A DNA stretch of 50,638 bases from the NCBI RefSeq assembly GCF_001267535.1, contig NZ_JRXE01000004.1, positions 90,184-140,821 on the forward strand, given 5' to 3'. Origin of the DNA: Winslowiella iniecta. GTDB taxonomy: Bacteria; Pseudomonadota; Gammaproteobacteria; Enterobacterales; Enterobacteriaceae. Every line of letters starts with the position of its first letter. Positions within the stretch are counted from its first letter, which is position 1. The notes beneath the pieces are model-generated. The model saw nothing but the letters and a program-made list of their open reading frames with translations. It had not been told where the DNA came from and ran no database searches. The translations under genes and the position numbers were made by a program. This document shows positions 11,828-19,568 of the stretch, piece after piece.

Positions 11828-12898
11828 TCACTTTATCCACTTAAGTAACTCTGCATTAAACGAACTGATAAAGTTTTCATTGTAAAACTGCGACACTGAG
11901 TTTTTAATGTCAGCATGGGATGGCAGGGCGCGCCCGTCAATAATCAATTGCATTTTTTCAGCTAGTGCTTTTGTCTCCCTGGGGGGGTAAAGGAAACCAT
12001 TTACGCCATTATTAATTATTTCTCCTGGGCCGCTGACGCAATCGGAAGCGATACAGAAAATGCCTCGTGATAGCGCCTCAAGTAACACCAGCGGGAATCC
12101 TTCATAATCAGAGCTTAAAACCAGACAGCTGGCAACATTAATATGACTTTCAACATACTCCCATGGCGACTCCTGCCAGCCGTGCCAGTGAATATGATTA
12201 TTTATCCCTAAGCTCTGTGCATAACTCTCACACTGACTCCTGTCATCGCCTTCGCCAATCACATCCAGACGCCAGTTACCCTGCAGAAGAGAACAGGCCG
12301 TGAGTAAGTCTTTTATTCTCTTTTGTAACTCAAAGTTTATTCGACCAATATATAAAAAATTCGTCGTAGCAACAGGGCGTTCGACAAAGACTGATTGGGG
12401 CGTCACCGGGTTGAAAACCACCGAAACGCTAGCGGGGTTTGCACCTAAGTCGATAAGTTGTTGCTTTATTTCATTACTAATCGCCAGGTGACCATCCGCG
12501 TGCATGAGATATTGTGGGCGATATCTTGGCCTGGGCGGTAAGTGTATCCATGAAAGCAAGGGGGTGTTAACCCGTGCAAAGCGTATCGCAAGGCGTGATA
12601 TGAAACAGGGGACAGTACTTAATGTTACGACAATATCCGGTTTAAATTGGCGGATTTTTTTTGCCAGTTTCCAGGCATGATGGCATCTGCGGATCTTATG
12701 ATTTCGGAATGAAGATTGACTGATGGTATAATTTATTTCTGACAGCCAGTTATAATTCTCCTCACGACTTTCATAGAACATAAATATTTCAACAATAAAA
12801 TTGTTATGTTTCATCATCATTTTAGAGATACGTGCAACAGCTGATTCCAGACCGCCTCTTCCCGTGGGTGTATCAAGAGTTATTAATACTTTTTTCAT
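11828..12898 (-). CDS. Family 4 glycosyltransferase, WaaB-like (LPS core galactosyltransferase type)
   Basis: A 356-residue GT4 enzyme. It opens with KKVLITLDTPTGRGGLESAV, the nucleotide-sugar fold with its Gly-rich loop, and has the C-terminal EX7E motif in SSDYEGFPLVLLEALSRGI followed by SDCVSGPGEII. The pattern is like E. coli WaaB (RfaB), which adds a 1,6-galactose to the lipopolysaccharide core; in particular HWHGWQESPWEYVESHINV and the AISNEIKQQLIDLGA region. It is clearly more AT-rich than icd and stands alone, away from other surface-polysaccharide genes, which suggests acquisition by transfer. AAGGAT precedes the ATG. The acceptor sugar is not known. Confidence 0.8.
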   Translation of the reverse strand: MKKVLITLDTPTGRGGLESAVARISKMMMKHNNFIVEIFMFYESREENYNWLSEINYTISQSSFRNHKIRRCHHAWKLAKKIRQFKPDIVVTLSTVPCFISRLAIRFARVNTPLLSWIHLPPRPRYRPQYLMHADGHLAISNEIKQQLIDLGANPASVSVVFNPVTPQSVFVERPVATTNFLYIGRINFELQKRIKDLLTACSLLQGNWRLDVIGEGDDRSQCESYAQSLGINNHIHWHGWQESPWEYVESHINVASCLVLSSDYEGFPLVLLEALSRGIFCIASDCVSGPGEIINNGVNGFLYPPRETKALAEKMQLIIDGRALPSHADIKNSVSQFYNENFISSFNAELLKWIK

Positions 12899-13149
12899 TA
12901 TATATCCTTATGCGAATCGTTCCGATACAGGCTTTTGCTTGCAGCAGATTATTATGAGTGTTTTTTTTAGAGATTTCTATTTATTTAGAATTGATTTCAA
13001 TTTAAATTATATATAATTAATATATTTGTATTATTAATAATATTACTGTCCAGTTTGTCCGGCTTTTGCGTTCTCTTCATTCGTAGAGCAGGCTGTGCCC
13101 GGTGTGAACTTCCGCAAAGAGACGACAGTAACAATTTGATTAATCTCTT

Positions 13150-13156
13150 CTATACT
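13150..13156 (+). promoter_or_regulatory. CTATACT -10 element (sigma-S-like)
   Basis: CTATACTTTATTAA about 33 bases before the small charged protein gene matches the extended -10 preferred by RpoS holoenzyme. No near-consensus -35 lies at 17 bases. Confidence 0.5.
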
Positions 13157-13188
13157 TTATTAACCCCGATAAGTTGATGGAGATCGCG

Positions 13189-13314
13189 ATGAGCCAAAAG
13201 CATAAAGATAAAGATGATTTACCAGCAGGTGGTGCGCCGAACGAAGAGGGGGAGATCCCAAGAAAGCGCGATGACAGTGAAGACGATAAAAAAGATCCGT
13301 TTAAAGCTGATTAA
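13189..13314 (+). CDS. Small highly charged hydrophilic protein, unknown
   Basis: A 41-residue frame, ATG at 13189 to TAA at 13312-13314, with GGAG at a good distance upstream. The product is almost only Lys, Asp, Glu and Pro: MSQKHKDKDDLPAGGAPN, then EDDKKDPFKAD. Nothing in it suggests a fold; it is probably disordered. A sigma-S-like CTATACT lies 33 bases upstream, as for osmC, and a hairpin follows directly. I infer a small stress-related protein. Confidence 0.6.
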   Translation: MSQKHKDKDDLPAGGAPNEEGEIPRKRDDSEDDKKDPFKAD

Positions 13315-13321
13315 ATCCTCC

Positions 13322-13351
13322 ATACCAGGCGCATGGGGCCGTGCGTCTGGT
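13322..13351. terminator. Hairpin between convergent genes
   Basis: TACCAG-CGCA ... TGCG-CTGGTA forms a stem with one bulge between the small charged protein gene and the convergent gene ending at 13362. Confidence 0.5.
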
Positions 13352-13361
13352 AAGGCCTGGC

Positions 13362-13682
13362 CTAAGAAATATTCACGACCGCACCCGGTGTGTTCAGCAA
13401 TTCGAATAGCTGATGTTGATCGGCATGGGAAGCGTCGGCGGTCACCGCTGCACTACTGTAATGCAGCGCATGAATCCGCCCCAACTGCCGCCAGATAAGG
13501 ATTGCCGAAACCATCAGTGAGCAATTTTTATCGCCCGGTATACACAGTAAGGTGTGGTGCCACTGTTCATCAAGCTCATTGGTAAAAAACTGAATACTTT
13601 CAGCGGGTAGCAGCGCACGCAGGTCGGGAAGGAGGAACTCACTGACCTGCCATGAGAGTCGCATTGTTAATCTGTTCTGCAT
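13362..13682 (-). CDS. Hypothetical protein, 106 residues
   Basis: Not recognised. The product starts MQNRLTMRLSWQVSEFLLPD, has no signal peptide or clear membrane helix, and has two cysteines (Cys47, Cys54) around CIPGDKN. The Shine-Dalgarno site is weak. Support for a real gene comes from a terminator-like hairpin shared with the convergent small gene, and from non-coding, AT-rich sequence on its upstream side. It may start at the second Met (residue 7). Confidence 0.45.
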   Translation of the reverse strand: MQNRLTMRLSWQVSEFLLPDLRALLPAESIQFFTNELDEQWHHTLLCIPGDKNCSLMVSAILIWRQLGRIHALHYSSAAVTADASHADQHQLFELLNTPGAVVNIS

Positions 13683-13919
13683 ATAACGGGTGTCTCCGAC
13701 TGTGCTGTGCTGAATGTTAATACTGTAATAATAAATATTCTTTCATTTCTGAGCTGCTCCATGTCTCTATTTTTAATGGAAAATTATCAGAAAATCCATT
13801 TTTTCGTGCGGCCAGTCACGTACTGCTGAGGTAAATCCTAAATATAAGCTTTTTTTAAAAGTAAACCGTTCAGCGAGCTGCTAGTTTGACGGCATTTAAA
13901 CAGCAGAGCAGGTATATCT

Positions 13920-14534
13920 ATGCCAGTTGAATTAGTCGCTAATCATGCGCATTCAGATGCGTTACTTTCTGTACAGAGCTGGAATAATCGTCAGGGAGCA
14001 ACCAACAGAGCGCTTCCCTGGCCCGACAGGGTGCAAAACATCCCGGTGGCATTAGCCGTGTCGCTTAAAGAGTTATCACTCAGTCGTGATATTAAATCCA
14101 CGCCGACACTGTCAGTCATCAGCAATATTGAGCAGATGCCCAGCCGCAATCAGCGCTTTATGGCGATTGGTGCGGCAGTGACTGCGGTGGTTAATTTTTC
14201 TGAGTGGGAGAATATTGCTTTGAGATATCCCTCTATCCCGCTTGCTGCGTCAAAAATGGCGTCGATTTGCACAAAGAATCCGTTAGAGCATGATAAGTCG
14301 AGGGGGTATATCAGGCGCGGAGCCGATTTTGTTGAAGGGATGACGGATGCAAACAAGGCGGTAGATGCCACGTTGTACAGCACCGGGCTCGGCATGGGGT
14401 TTGATATCCTGCAAATCAAACCAGATATGAATAAAATCGATCATTTCTCGCAGCTCTCTGTGATTCGGCAACAGGCGAAGTCTCTGGAAGATAAAGATAA
14501 AGATAAAGATAAAGGAGATAAGCCGGGAGCCTGA
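13920..14534 (+). CDS. Hypothetical protein with Lys-Asp repeat tail, 204 residues
   Basis: Not recognised. The body is mixed alpha/beta-like without signal peptide or transmembrane segment; the middle contains RFMAIGAAVTAVVNFSEWEN and RGYIRRGADFVEGM. The C-terminus runs into a KDKDKDKGDK tail encoded by four perfect GATAAA units at 14490-14513. The start has AGCAGG upstream and an AT-rich promoter-like stretch (TATAAG near 13845). The gene ends 59 bases before the convergent NCS1 permease, with a hairpin between them. It could be a secreted or phage-type orphan protein, but nothing proves this. Confidence 0.6.
   Translation: MPVELVANHAHSDALLSVQSWNNRQGATNRALPWPDRVQNIPVALAVSLKELSLSRDIKSTPTLSVISNIEQMPSRNQRFMAIGAAVTAVVNFSEWENIALRYPSIPLAASKMASICTKNPLEHDKSRGYIRRGADFVEGMTDANKAVDATLYSTGLGMGFDILQIKPDMNKIDHFSQLSVIRQQAKSLEDKDKDKDKGDKPGA
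14490..14513 (+). repeat. In-frame GATAAA hexanucleotide repeat (4 units)
   Basis: Four perfect GATAAA units at the 3' end of the hypothetical gene encode alternating Asp-Lys. Because the unit is six bases, copy-number change would keep the frame. Confidence 0.85.
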
Positions 14535-14560
14535 TAACCTGGATTTATTTAAATCGACAT

Positions 14561-14586
14561 CGCTGTCCGCCACCAAGCGGACAGCG
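14561..14586. terminator. Bidirectional terminator
   Basis: CGCTGTCCGC, loop CACCAA, GCGGACAGCG: a perfect 10-bp stem between convergent genes ending at 14534 and 14593. Confidence 0.7.
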
Positions 14587-14592
14587 AGAGTC

Positions 14593-15855
14593 TTATTTCA
14601 GTTTGCTTAACAGATAATAGAGTGTCCCGGCGATCGCCAGCGAGTTAAAGGTCGGCACGCCTGCCGTAATCATCACGCCTGCGATACTGCCGACTGCGCA
14701 GGAAATAATCGCCAGCCAACCAATAACCGGCGTGCTTTCAGGCAATCCGCCAGATTCCCGGCTATGATTCAGCACTGCCCGATGGTTACGCAGAATATAG
14801 TAGTCAACCATCATTACGCTGATAATTGGCGGAATAACCACCCCCATCAGACTGAGAAAGTCGGCAAAGCGCTCCAGAATACCCAACACCGATAATAACG
14901 TGCCGACGGTTCCAATAAACAGTGTGGTGGTGGAATATTTCAATTTTTTACCGAATATCCCTTCAACTGCATTAGTGATACCCAATGATGAAGAGTAAAG
15001 GTTAATATCATTAACCCGCAGGGTTGAAAATACCACCACCAGCAGACCGATACCGCCAGCAGTTTGAGCCATCATGGTGACAACATCGGCCGTCCCCAGC
15101 GTTTTGCCAATAAGAATCGCCAGTCCATTAACAATATACTGGCTGACAATAATCGTAAGCAGCGTAATATTAAAAACCTGTTTTTTGTTCCGCGAATAGC
15201 GTGTCAGATCGGGTGTCACCAGACTGGCGAGAATCACCCCGCCGACGACCAGAGTAATACCATCGCTCAGAGCCAGTGGCTCTCCGGCCGGTTGTCGGGT
15301 AATAATTTCAGCGGTATTGATACCGGACAGAGTGGTGAATGAGATAAAAGCCACCAGCATAATAAACATCGGCACGGCAATGCGCGCGGTAAAGCGTAAT
15401 GCCCTAAAGCCAAAGGCCACCAGAATCGTCAGGCAAGCGCCGGTTATTGTGGCCGACAGAATAAACCCCAGCTTCCCCTGTAGCGCAAAATTAAGTGAAC
15501 GGGCGAATATCGCATTTTGTATACCAAACCAGCCGAGTAAACAGAGTGCGATGACCAGCCCAACGAATACTGAACCGATGCGGCCAAAGCCGCACCAGCG
15601 GGCTAACAGGCTACCGGAAACGCCTTCGTGCATACCGGCGAATCCCAGCCCGAGCGTGGCGACGGCGAAAATAAGACTGCCCGCCGTAATGGCAATAAAG
15701 GCGTCTTCCAGGCTCATTCTGTGGCCCAATACGGCACCCAGCATAAACTGATCTAATGCGGTCAACATGCCAAGATGAATTATTGCAACACTTAAAAATG
15801 AAACTCGTTTATCTTGTGGAACCCGGCTTAACGGATAATCTTCAATTTTAACCAT
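14593..15855 (-). CDS. NCS1-family nucleobase (cytosine-type) permease, copy 1
   Basis: A 420-residue inner-membrane protein with about 12 hydrophobic helices, matching the NCS1 cytosine/purine/hydantoin symporter family (CodB-like). Family marks are the N-terminal PLSRVPQDKR, GQGN-like loop replaced by LDQFMLGAVLGH, and the helix LGWFGIQNAIFARSL. It should import a nucleobase or related heterocycle with H+ or Na+. It has a very close paralogue at 20719-21990 on the other strand: 52 of the first 60 residues are the same. No catabolic enzyme gene is adjacent, so the substrate is open. Confidence 0.85.
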   Translation of the reverse strand: MVKIEDYPLSRVPQDKRVSFLSVAIIHLGMLTALDQFMLGAVLGHRMSLEDAFIAITAGSLIFAVATLGLGFAGMHEGVSGSLLARWCGFGRIGSVFVGLVIALCLLGWFGIQNAIFARSLNFALQGKLGFILSATITGACLTILVAFGFRALRFTARIAVPMFIMLVAFISFTTLSGINTAEIITRQPAGEPLALSDGITLVVGGVILASLVTPDLTRYSRNKKQVFNITLLTIIVSQYIVNGLAILIGKTLGTADVVTMMAQTAGGIGLLVVVFSTLRVNDINLYSSSLGITNAVEGIFGKKLKYSTTTLFIGTVGTLLSVLGILERFADFLSLMGVVIPPIISVMMVDYYILRNHRAVLNHSRESGGLPESTPVIGWLAIISCAVGSIAGVMITAGVPTFNSLAIAGTLYYLLSKLK

Positions 15856-15972
15856 AATACTCTTCCTTGAGTTAATTTTGCCTGAATGAGGGAGCGATAT
15901 TTTTACTAAGCTAATTATTTCTGGGGTGTTAATTAAACCTAATGCGGCAATCTGATTTAATGATTAAATCGG

Positions 15973-16260
15973 CTACCGCTTCAATATAACCCGGTAATGT
16001 TGAAAGGCAATACTCTTTTTACCCGCTAATAAGGTGAGAAATAATAAACAAAGGGGCAGCCCAGACGAGATTCGCTGCGCATCATGGCCCGGACTCTTGC
16101 CGCTAACGGTTAAAAATCGCTCCGCAAACACCGTGCGTAAACTGCCCATTTCTGCGACCAGTGGTGCTACCGTCGAGCTGCGGCCCGGCTCACGGTGTAG
16201 CGCGACCAGCGCTAAGGGAAAAGCCGCTAACCGCCTGAAGATAAGCCAGCCGGACCAGGC
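15973..16260 (-). pseudogene. Fragment of an AraC-family regulator (decayed)
   Basis: An open stretch without its own start codon, bounded by stops at 16261-16263 and 15973-15975. The translation contains AEMGSLRTVFAERFLTVSGK followed by SP, preceded by LALVALHREPGRSSTVAPLV. This fits the first helix-turn-helix of AraC proteins with a cupin-like N-terminus (pattern H-x-P ... W-T-V-x-x-L-A ... S-R-T-x-F-A-R-R-F ... G-x-S-P). After the SP the family sequence is lost and the second HTH is missing. It lies upstream of NCS1 permease copy 1 and may be the remains of its regulator. Confidence 0.5.
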
Positions 16261-16299
16261 TCATTCTGAACGTTAATCTTGCAGATGGCCCTTAATTAA

Positions 16300-16479
16300 T
16301 TAGCAGACGCCAAAGTCGCCTTCTTCGTGATAATGATTGACCGAGTTGGCCGCAACTTTGATCTGTTTCTTCTCCGCATCATCAATACGTGCGCACCACA
16401 GGCTGTCTCCCTCAACTTGCAGCACCACCATTTTTGGACCACCGGTTTTTGACTGAACGATATCTTCGGGTTTAAACAT
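16300..16479 (-). CDS. YodC-family (DUF2158) small protein
   Basis: A 59-residue protein from ATG at 16477-16479, starting MFKPEDIVQSKTGGPKMVVL and containing LWCAR before a Lys-rich end. This fits the DUF2158/YodC family: short cytosolic proteins with the pattern F-x-x-G/E-D-x-V-x-x-K-S-G-G-P-x-M-x-V and a conserved W-C. The function of the family is unknown. GGAG lies just before the start. A longer frame in another phase covers the same region but has no family resemblance. Confidence 0.85.
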   Translation of the reverse strand: MFKPEDIVQSKTGGPKMVVLQVEGDSLWCARIDDAEKKQIKVAANSVNHYHEEGDFGVC

Positions 16480-16580
16480 GACGTTTTCTCCATTGTGTTG
16501 TCCGTTTTATTAACGGTCAGCAATTGCCGTTTTGCAAGCGCAACTGGCTAAAGATTCGCCATCGCCTCGCTGAGAGTTTC

Positions 16581-16587
16581 CTATACT
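16581..16587 (+). promoter_or_regulatory. CTATACT -10 of osmC
   Basis: TCCTATACTGG, 33 bases before the osmC ATG, matches the sigma-S-type extended -10 known at the E. coli osmC promoter. Confidence 0.6.
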
Positions 16588-16619
16588 GGTAGTTCATGCA
16601 GAAAAACCGGAGGATAAAA

Positions 16620-17051
16620 ATGACCATTCATAAAAAAGGACAGGCTCACTGGGAAGGTAATATCAAGCAGGGTAAGGGTTACATTTCCACCGAGAGCGGG
16701 GCGCTTGAACAGCAACCCTACGGCTTTAATACCCGCTTTGAGGGCAAAGCGGGCACCAACCCTGAAGAGCTGATTGCAGCGGCTCACTCCGCGTGTTTCT
16801 CGATGGCGCTGTCGCTGATGCTGGGTGAAGAAGGTTTTGTGCCTGAGAGTATTGATACCACCGCTGATGTGTCGCTGGATAAAGTCGACGGTGGCTTTGC
16901 CATCAGCAAGGTGGCGTTAAAAAGCCAGGTTAAACTGCCCGGTATCGATAATGAGACCTTTGATAAAATTATCAATCAGGCAAAAGCAGGCTGCCCGGTC
17001 TCAAAATTACTCAAGGCTGAGATAACGCTTGAGTATCAGCTGGAAAATTAA
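16620..17051 (+). CDS. osmC: Organic hydroperoxide reductase OsmC
   Basis: A 143-residue cytosolic thiol peroxidase that reduces organic hydroperoxides; it matches E. coli OsmC over its full length (MTIHKKGQAHWEG..., ending EITLEYQLEN). The two redox cysteines are present: Cys59 in AAHSACFSMAL and Cys125 in KAGCPVSKLL. The start at 16620 has GGAGGA upstream; a longer frame from 16596 begins before that site and is rejected. It is a lone gene, probably induced by osmotic stress and stationary phase from the CTATACT promoter. Confidence 0.96.
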   Translation: MTIHKKGQAHWEGNIKQGKGYISTESGALEQQPYGFNTRFEGKAGTNPEELIAAAHSACFSMALSLMLGEEGFVPESIDTTADVSLDKVDGGFAISKVALKSQVKLPGIDNETFDKIINQAKAGCPVSKLLKAEITLEYQLEN

Positions 17052-17541
17052 TCGGATCGGCAGCTTTCCCGCCACTGATTAACTGCCCTGAACAGGCTTT
17101 ATGCTCCGGCGACAGTTTACGCTGCCGGAGCGCGCATTGAGCGGAAATTGATATCGTCCGCATGCAGCGACTGATAATATCGTTAAGAACTCTCCGCACT
17201 GGTTATCTGGGCGCTGCTGATGAAACATTATTGCGGAATTTATTAAACATCATCACGGTTAAATTTTTCTTTATGTCGTCACAAGGCATCTCTTGCAAAA
17301 CTCACCAATGAGAATATTCTGGCACTGACAGGAGAGTGGTTTCACGGTTATGCAATGCGCTTTTAGATCAATACAATAGCCCCGCCGCCACCGTATTCAG
17401 CGACAAGGTTGAAGAGCGACTCTCCCCGGTGGGGGAAAGAGTGCTGATTGGTAGCAGACTTTGTACCGGACAGGCGTCCACTGCATGATCATTAGCATCC
17501 TGATTAGCATGGTTCGTTATTAATAACAAATGGAGCTTGTT
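17052..17541. other. 490-base gap, possible decayed coding sequence
   Basis: No intact gene was found. Three short stretches in different plus-strand frames look coding-like: about 17163-17298 (RTGYLGAADETLLRNLLNII), about 17283-17363 (LAKLTNENILALTGEWFHGY) and about 17359-17488 (VFSDKVEERLSPVGERVLIG). They follow one another and could be a single gene broken by two frameshifts. I do not recognise the family, and chance cannot be excluded. Confidence 0.3.
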
Positions 17542-17718
17542 ATGTCGAAAATAGATAATAATACTTTCATTTCGCCGGCTTTGCGCTCATTCGATTCTGA
17601 CACGAAGAGCACTAAAGGCGAGGTTTTCAACGCCATTAGCCGTACAGCCAATCGTCCTTTCACCATTACGTTGAGTCCAGTGGAGTCGCCTCCGCCAACA
17701 AAAACTAAACCTGCCTGA
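17542..17718 (+). CDS. Hypothetical protein, 58 residues
   Basis: Starts MSKIDNNTFISPALRSFD, with GGAG 8 bases before the ATG at 17542; an in-frame ATG at 17530 lies over the ribosome site. The protein is hydrophilic, Ser/Thr-rich, and ends in a Pro-Lys tail (VESPPPTKTKPA). No signal peptide, membrane helix or cysteine. Not recognised. A hairpin at 17761-17786 follows 42 bases later. Confidence 0.45.
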   Translation: MSKIDNNTFISPALRSFDSDTKSTKGEVFNAISRTANRPFTITLSPVESPPPTKTKPA

Positions 17719-17760
17719 ACCCCTACTGAAATGCATGACAGTTAGCGCAGAGTGGTTAAA

Positions 17761-17786
17761 GCCAGGCGGATTTTGTCCAGCCTGGC
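17761..17786 (+). terminator. Hairpin after the 58-residue gene
   Basis: GCCAGGC, a 12-base loop, GCCTGGC: a 7-bp stem without a clear T-run; weak terminator candidate. Confidence 0.3.
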
Positions 17787-17944
17787 ATCCCGTCTGGTCA
17801 GAATAAATTATCGTCTGGCGTAGCTGTGACCGTTTCAGGTAAGCATTTGGTGCGATCTTAATCGGTGGAGCGGGGTGTCAATCAGGGGCGTCTGCGGGTT
17901 GCCGTCAGTCAGCCTGCGATCCGACGGCATCGATGCTAATTCAG

Positions 17945-18280
17945 TTACTTACAGGTATAAGTGATCATCTGGTTATTCGGTGAGTCGATCAGGCAAAAGC
18001 GGTTGTCTGACAACCGTTGTGCCAGATAGCCTTCGCGTGTCACCGCAGCAGGCAGATAGAGCGTGCGATCGGTGGTTCTCAGCGTGCCACTGTCAATTTT
18101 GGCCTGTGAGGTGGTGACGGTAAAGGAGCTGAACCGGTCAATGACCAGCGCCTGCGTCTGACCCAGTGGCTGTCCGGATAAGCTTTCCACTTTACCGACG
18201 CACTCTTTGCCCTGATAGTCCGACGAGCAGCCTGCCAGTGCTATTGCGCCCGCCAAAACAGTTAACCGAACCAGCTTCAT
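17945..18280 (-). CDS. Small predicted lipoprotein, 111 residues
   Basis: The N-terminus MKLVRLTVLAGAIALAGCSS is a classic lipoprotein signal with lipobox LAGC (Cys18); Ser-Ser follow, so outer-membrane sorting is expected. The mature part has further cysteines (Cys27, Cys96, Cys110) that could form a disulfide. It contains GQPLGQTQALVIDRFSSFTV. No family was recognised. AAGGGATG precedes the start. It is one of three small lipoprotein genes within 1.3 kb. Confidence 0.75.
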   Translation of the reverse strand: MKLVRLTVLAGAIALAGCSSDYQGKECVGKVESLSGQPLGQTQALVIDRFSSFTVTTSQAKIDSGTLRTTDRTLYLPAAVTREGYLAQRLSDNRFCLIDSPNNQMITYTCK

Positions 18281-18384
18281 GATTGCATCCCTTATTCAAA
18301 CAGTGCCTCACAGGGTAAAGCGTAGCGGATAAATGCTGTGTTACCTAAACCGTTTCAGGGTAATCATGCTGCAAATGACGCTGT

Positions 18385-18708
18385 TTAACTCGACTGCGGA
18401 CATTTCACCGTTTTTAACGCCCTAAGTTGAGTGAGTCGCTCCTCGGCTTTGCTGCTGGCGTGATATTTGGCGATGCCATTGCCGATACCGAAATCCAGCA
18501 TAAATCCCACTACCGTCAGTGTACTGAATTTCCCGGTGTCGGCGATTTCCTGCTGAACGCGCTGCGATTTGGCCATTTCATTATCGATGGCAGGGCAGTC
18601 CAGTGTGGCCGACTCTTGCGCACCGAGCGGCGTGGATTTGGGATACTGCTTCAGTGCGCAGCCGGACAGTAACAGGGCGACAACCGCCACTTTCAGTGCT
18701 TGATTCAT
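18385..18708 (-). CDS. Small predicted lipoprotein, 107 residues
   Basis: Starts MNQALKVAVVALLLSGCALK with lipobox LSGC (Cys17). The mature part has Cys38 and a C-terminal cysteine (KTVKCPQSS), and a glycine-rich hydrophobic stretch FMLDFGIGNGIAKYH. The Met at 18708 is chosen over 18783 because only it places the lipobox near the N-terminus. The ribosome site is weak. No family recognised. It is transcribed in the same direction as the lipoprotein gene at 17945-18280, which lies 104 bases downstream. Confidence 0.7.
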   Translation of the reverse strand: MNQALKVAVVALLLSGCALKQYPKSTPLGAQESATLDCPAIDNEMAKSQRVQQEIADTGKFSTLTVVGFMLDFGIGNGIAKYHASSKAEERLTQLRALKTVKCPQSS

Positions 18709-18966
18709 GGTTAATATCGTCTCGGTACCTATGCCAGTCAGAGTTCTGTTATCGGCAATCTTTGGAGCAACTTTAAACTGCACAATAGCGCGAGACGCTG
18801 AATCAAAAACGCGGTTTCTGCCGTCAGCGCGGAGAAATATTACTGCTGAACCGGACTCAGAATTATCTGTAAAACAAAGCGTTGCGCATCAATACCTAAA
18901 ACAGCGCGTCATGACAGGTTACCCTTAACGGGAACCTGACTACGGACTCACGACATGGAGTTAAAG

Positions 18967-19191
18967 ATGAAAAAGACTATTTTGACCGCTTCTGCCATTG
19001 CTATCGGCTTATTTCTGAGCGGCTGTGCCAATGACCATATCATGCACACTAATGATGGCCGCACAATTGTTGCCGACGGTAAACCGCAGGTGGATAGCGA
19101 TACCGGCATGATTACCTATAAAGATGCGCAGGGCAAAGAGCAGCAGATTAACCGCTCAGAAGTGAAAGAGATGTCTGAGTTTGACGATTAA
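18967..19191 (+). CDS. YgdI/YgdR-family lipoprotein (DUF903)
   Basis: A 74-residue lipoprotein with signal MKKTILTASAIAIGLFLSGC (lipobox LSGC, Cys20) and an SH3-like YgdI/YgdR domain: HTNDGRTIVADGKPQVDSD, then TGMITYKDAQGKEQQI and a final acidic tail. The function of the family is unknown. GGAG at 18957-18960 supports the ATG at 18967. It is divergent from the lipoprotein gene ending at 18385. Confidence 0.88.
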   Translation: MKKTILTASAIAIGLFLSGCANDHIMHTNDGRTIVADGKPQVDSDTGMITYKDAQGKEQQINRSEVKEMSEFDD

Positions 19192-19568
19192 TCCCGCCCT
19201 AAAAAAAGGACTACCTGGCGTTGCCGGTAGTCCTCTCCCGCTTCCTGCCTGAACATTTGCCTTCTGAGAGGCATTATCTGGTGTTCAGAGCTGGCCGATT
19301 TGTATCTATCCCTCTGAAAGAGATAAAAAAGATTCCCTGGTGTGCCTCTGGTGTGGCGCAATTTTATTATAATAAATAGGGTAAGTTTTTCTTATTAAAG
19401 GGTTGTGCTTTTGCCCAATCCCTGTATATCTTTAAGCATAACCACCGCTAACCAATACTGGAAGGGGTGCTATTCCCTCTTGAAATTTAGCGGGAAAAAT
19501 GCCATGGGAATTAATGGTTTATAAAGCTGCCTGATTCCTCAGATTCATTTAACCAGTTTGATACAGAA
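19192..19568. other. 377-base intergenic region
   Basis: Holds the terminator hairpin at 19208-19233, then AT-rich sequence leading to the acetyltransferase gene. No open frame with a credible start and no clear repeat was seen; an unannotated small RNA cannot be excluded. Confidence 0.4.
19208..19233. terminator. Terminator after the YgdR-like gene
   Basis: GGACTACC, a 10-base loop, GGTAGTCC: an 8-bp stem, 17 bases after the stop, flanked on the left by seven A residues (a T-run for the opposite strand). Confidence 0.6.

Noticed and set aside
11706-11830. Prophage attachment duplicate of the icd 3' end
   Set aside because: No second copy of the icd terminal sequence was found downstream, and no integrase gene is in the window.
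13214-13498. 94-codon plus-strand frame
   Set aside because: It overlaps the small charged protein gene and a terminator hairpin, and runs antisense to the 106-residue gene.
16034-16276. 80-codon plus-strand frame
   Set aside because: The opposite strand of this stretch shows AraC-family sequence, which explains the region better.
16296-16523. 75-codon minus-strand frame
   Set aside because: Another frame of the same strand encodes a clear YodC-family protein with a good ribosome site.
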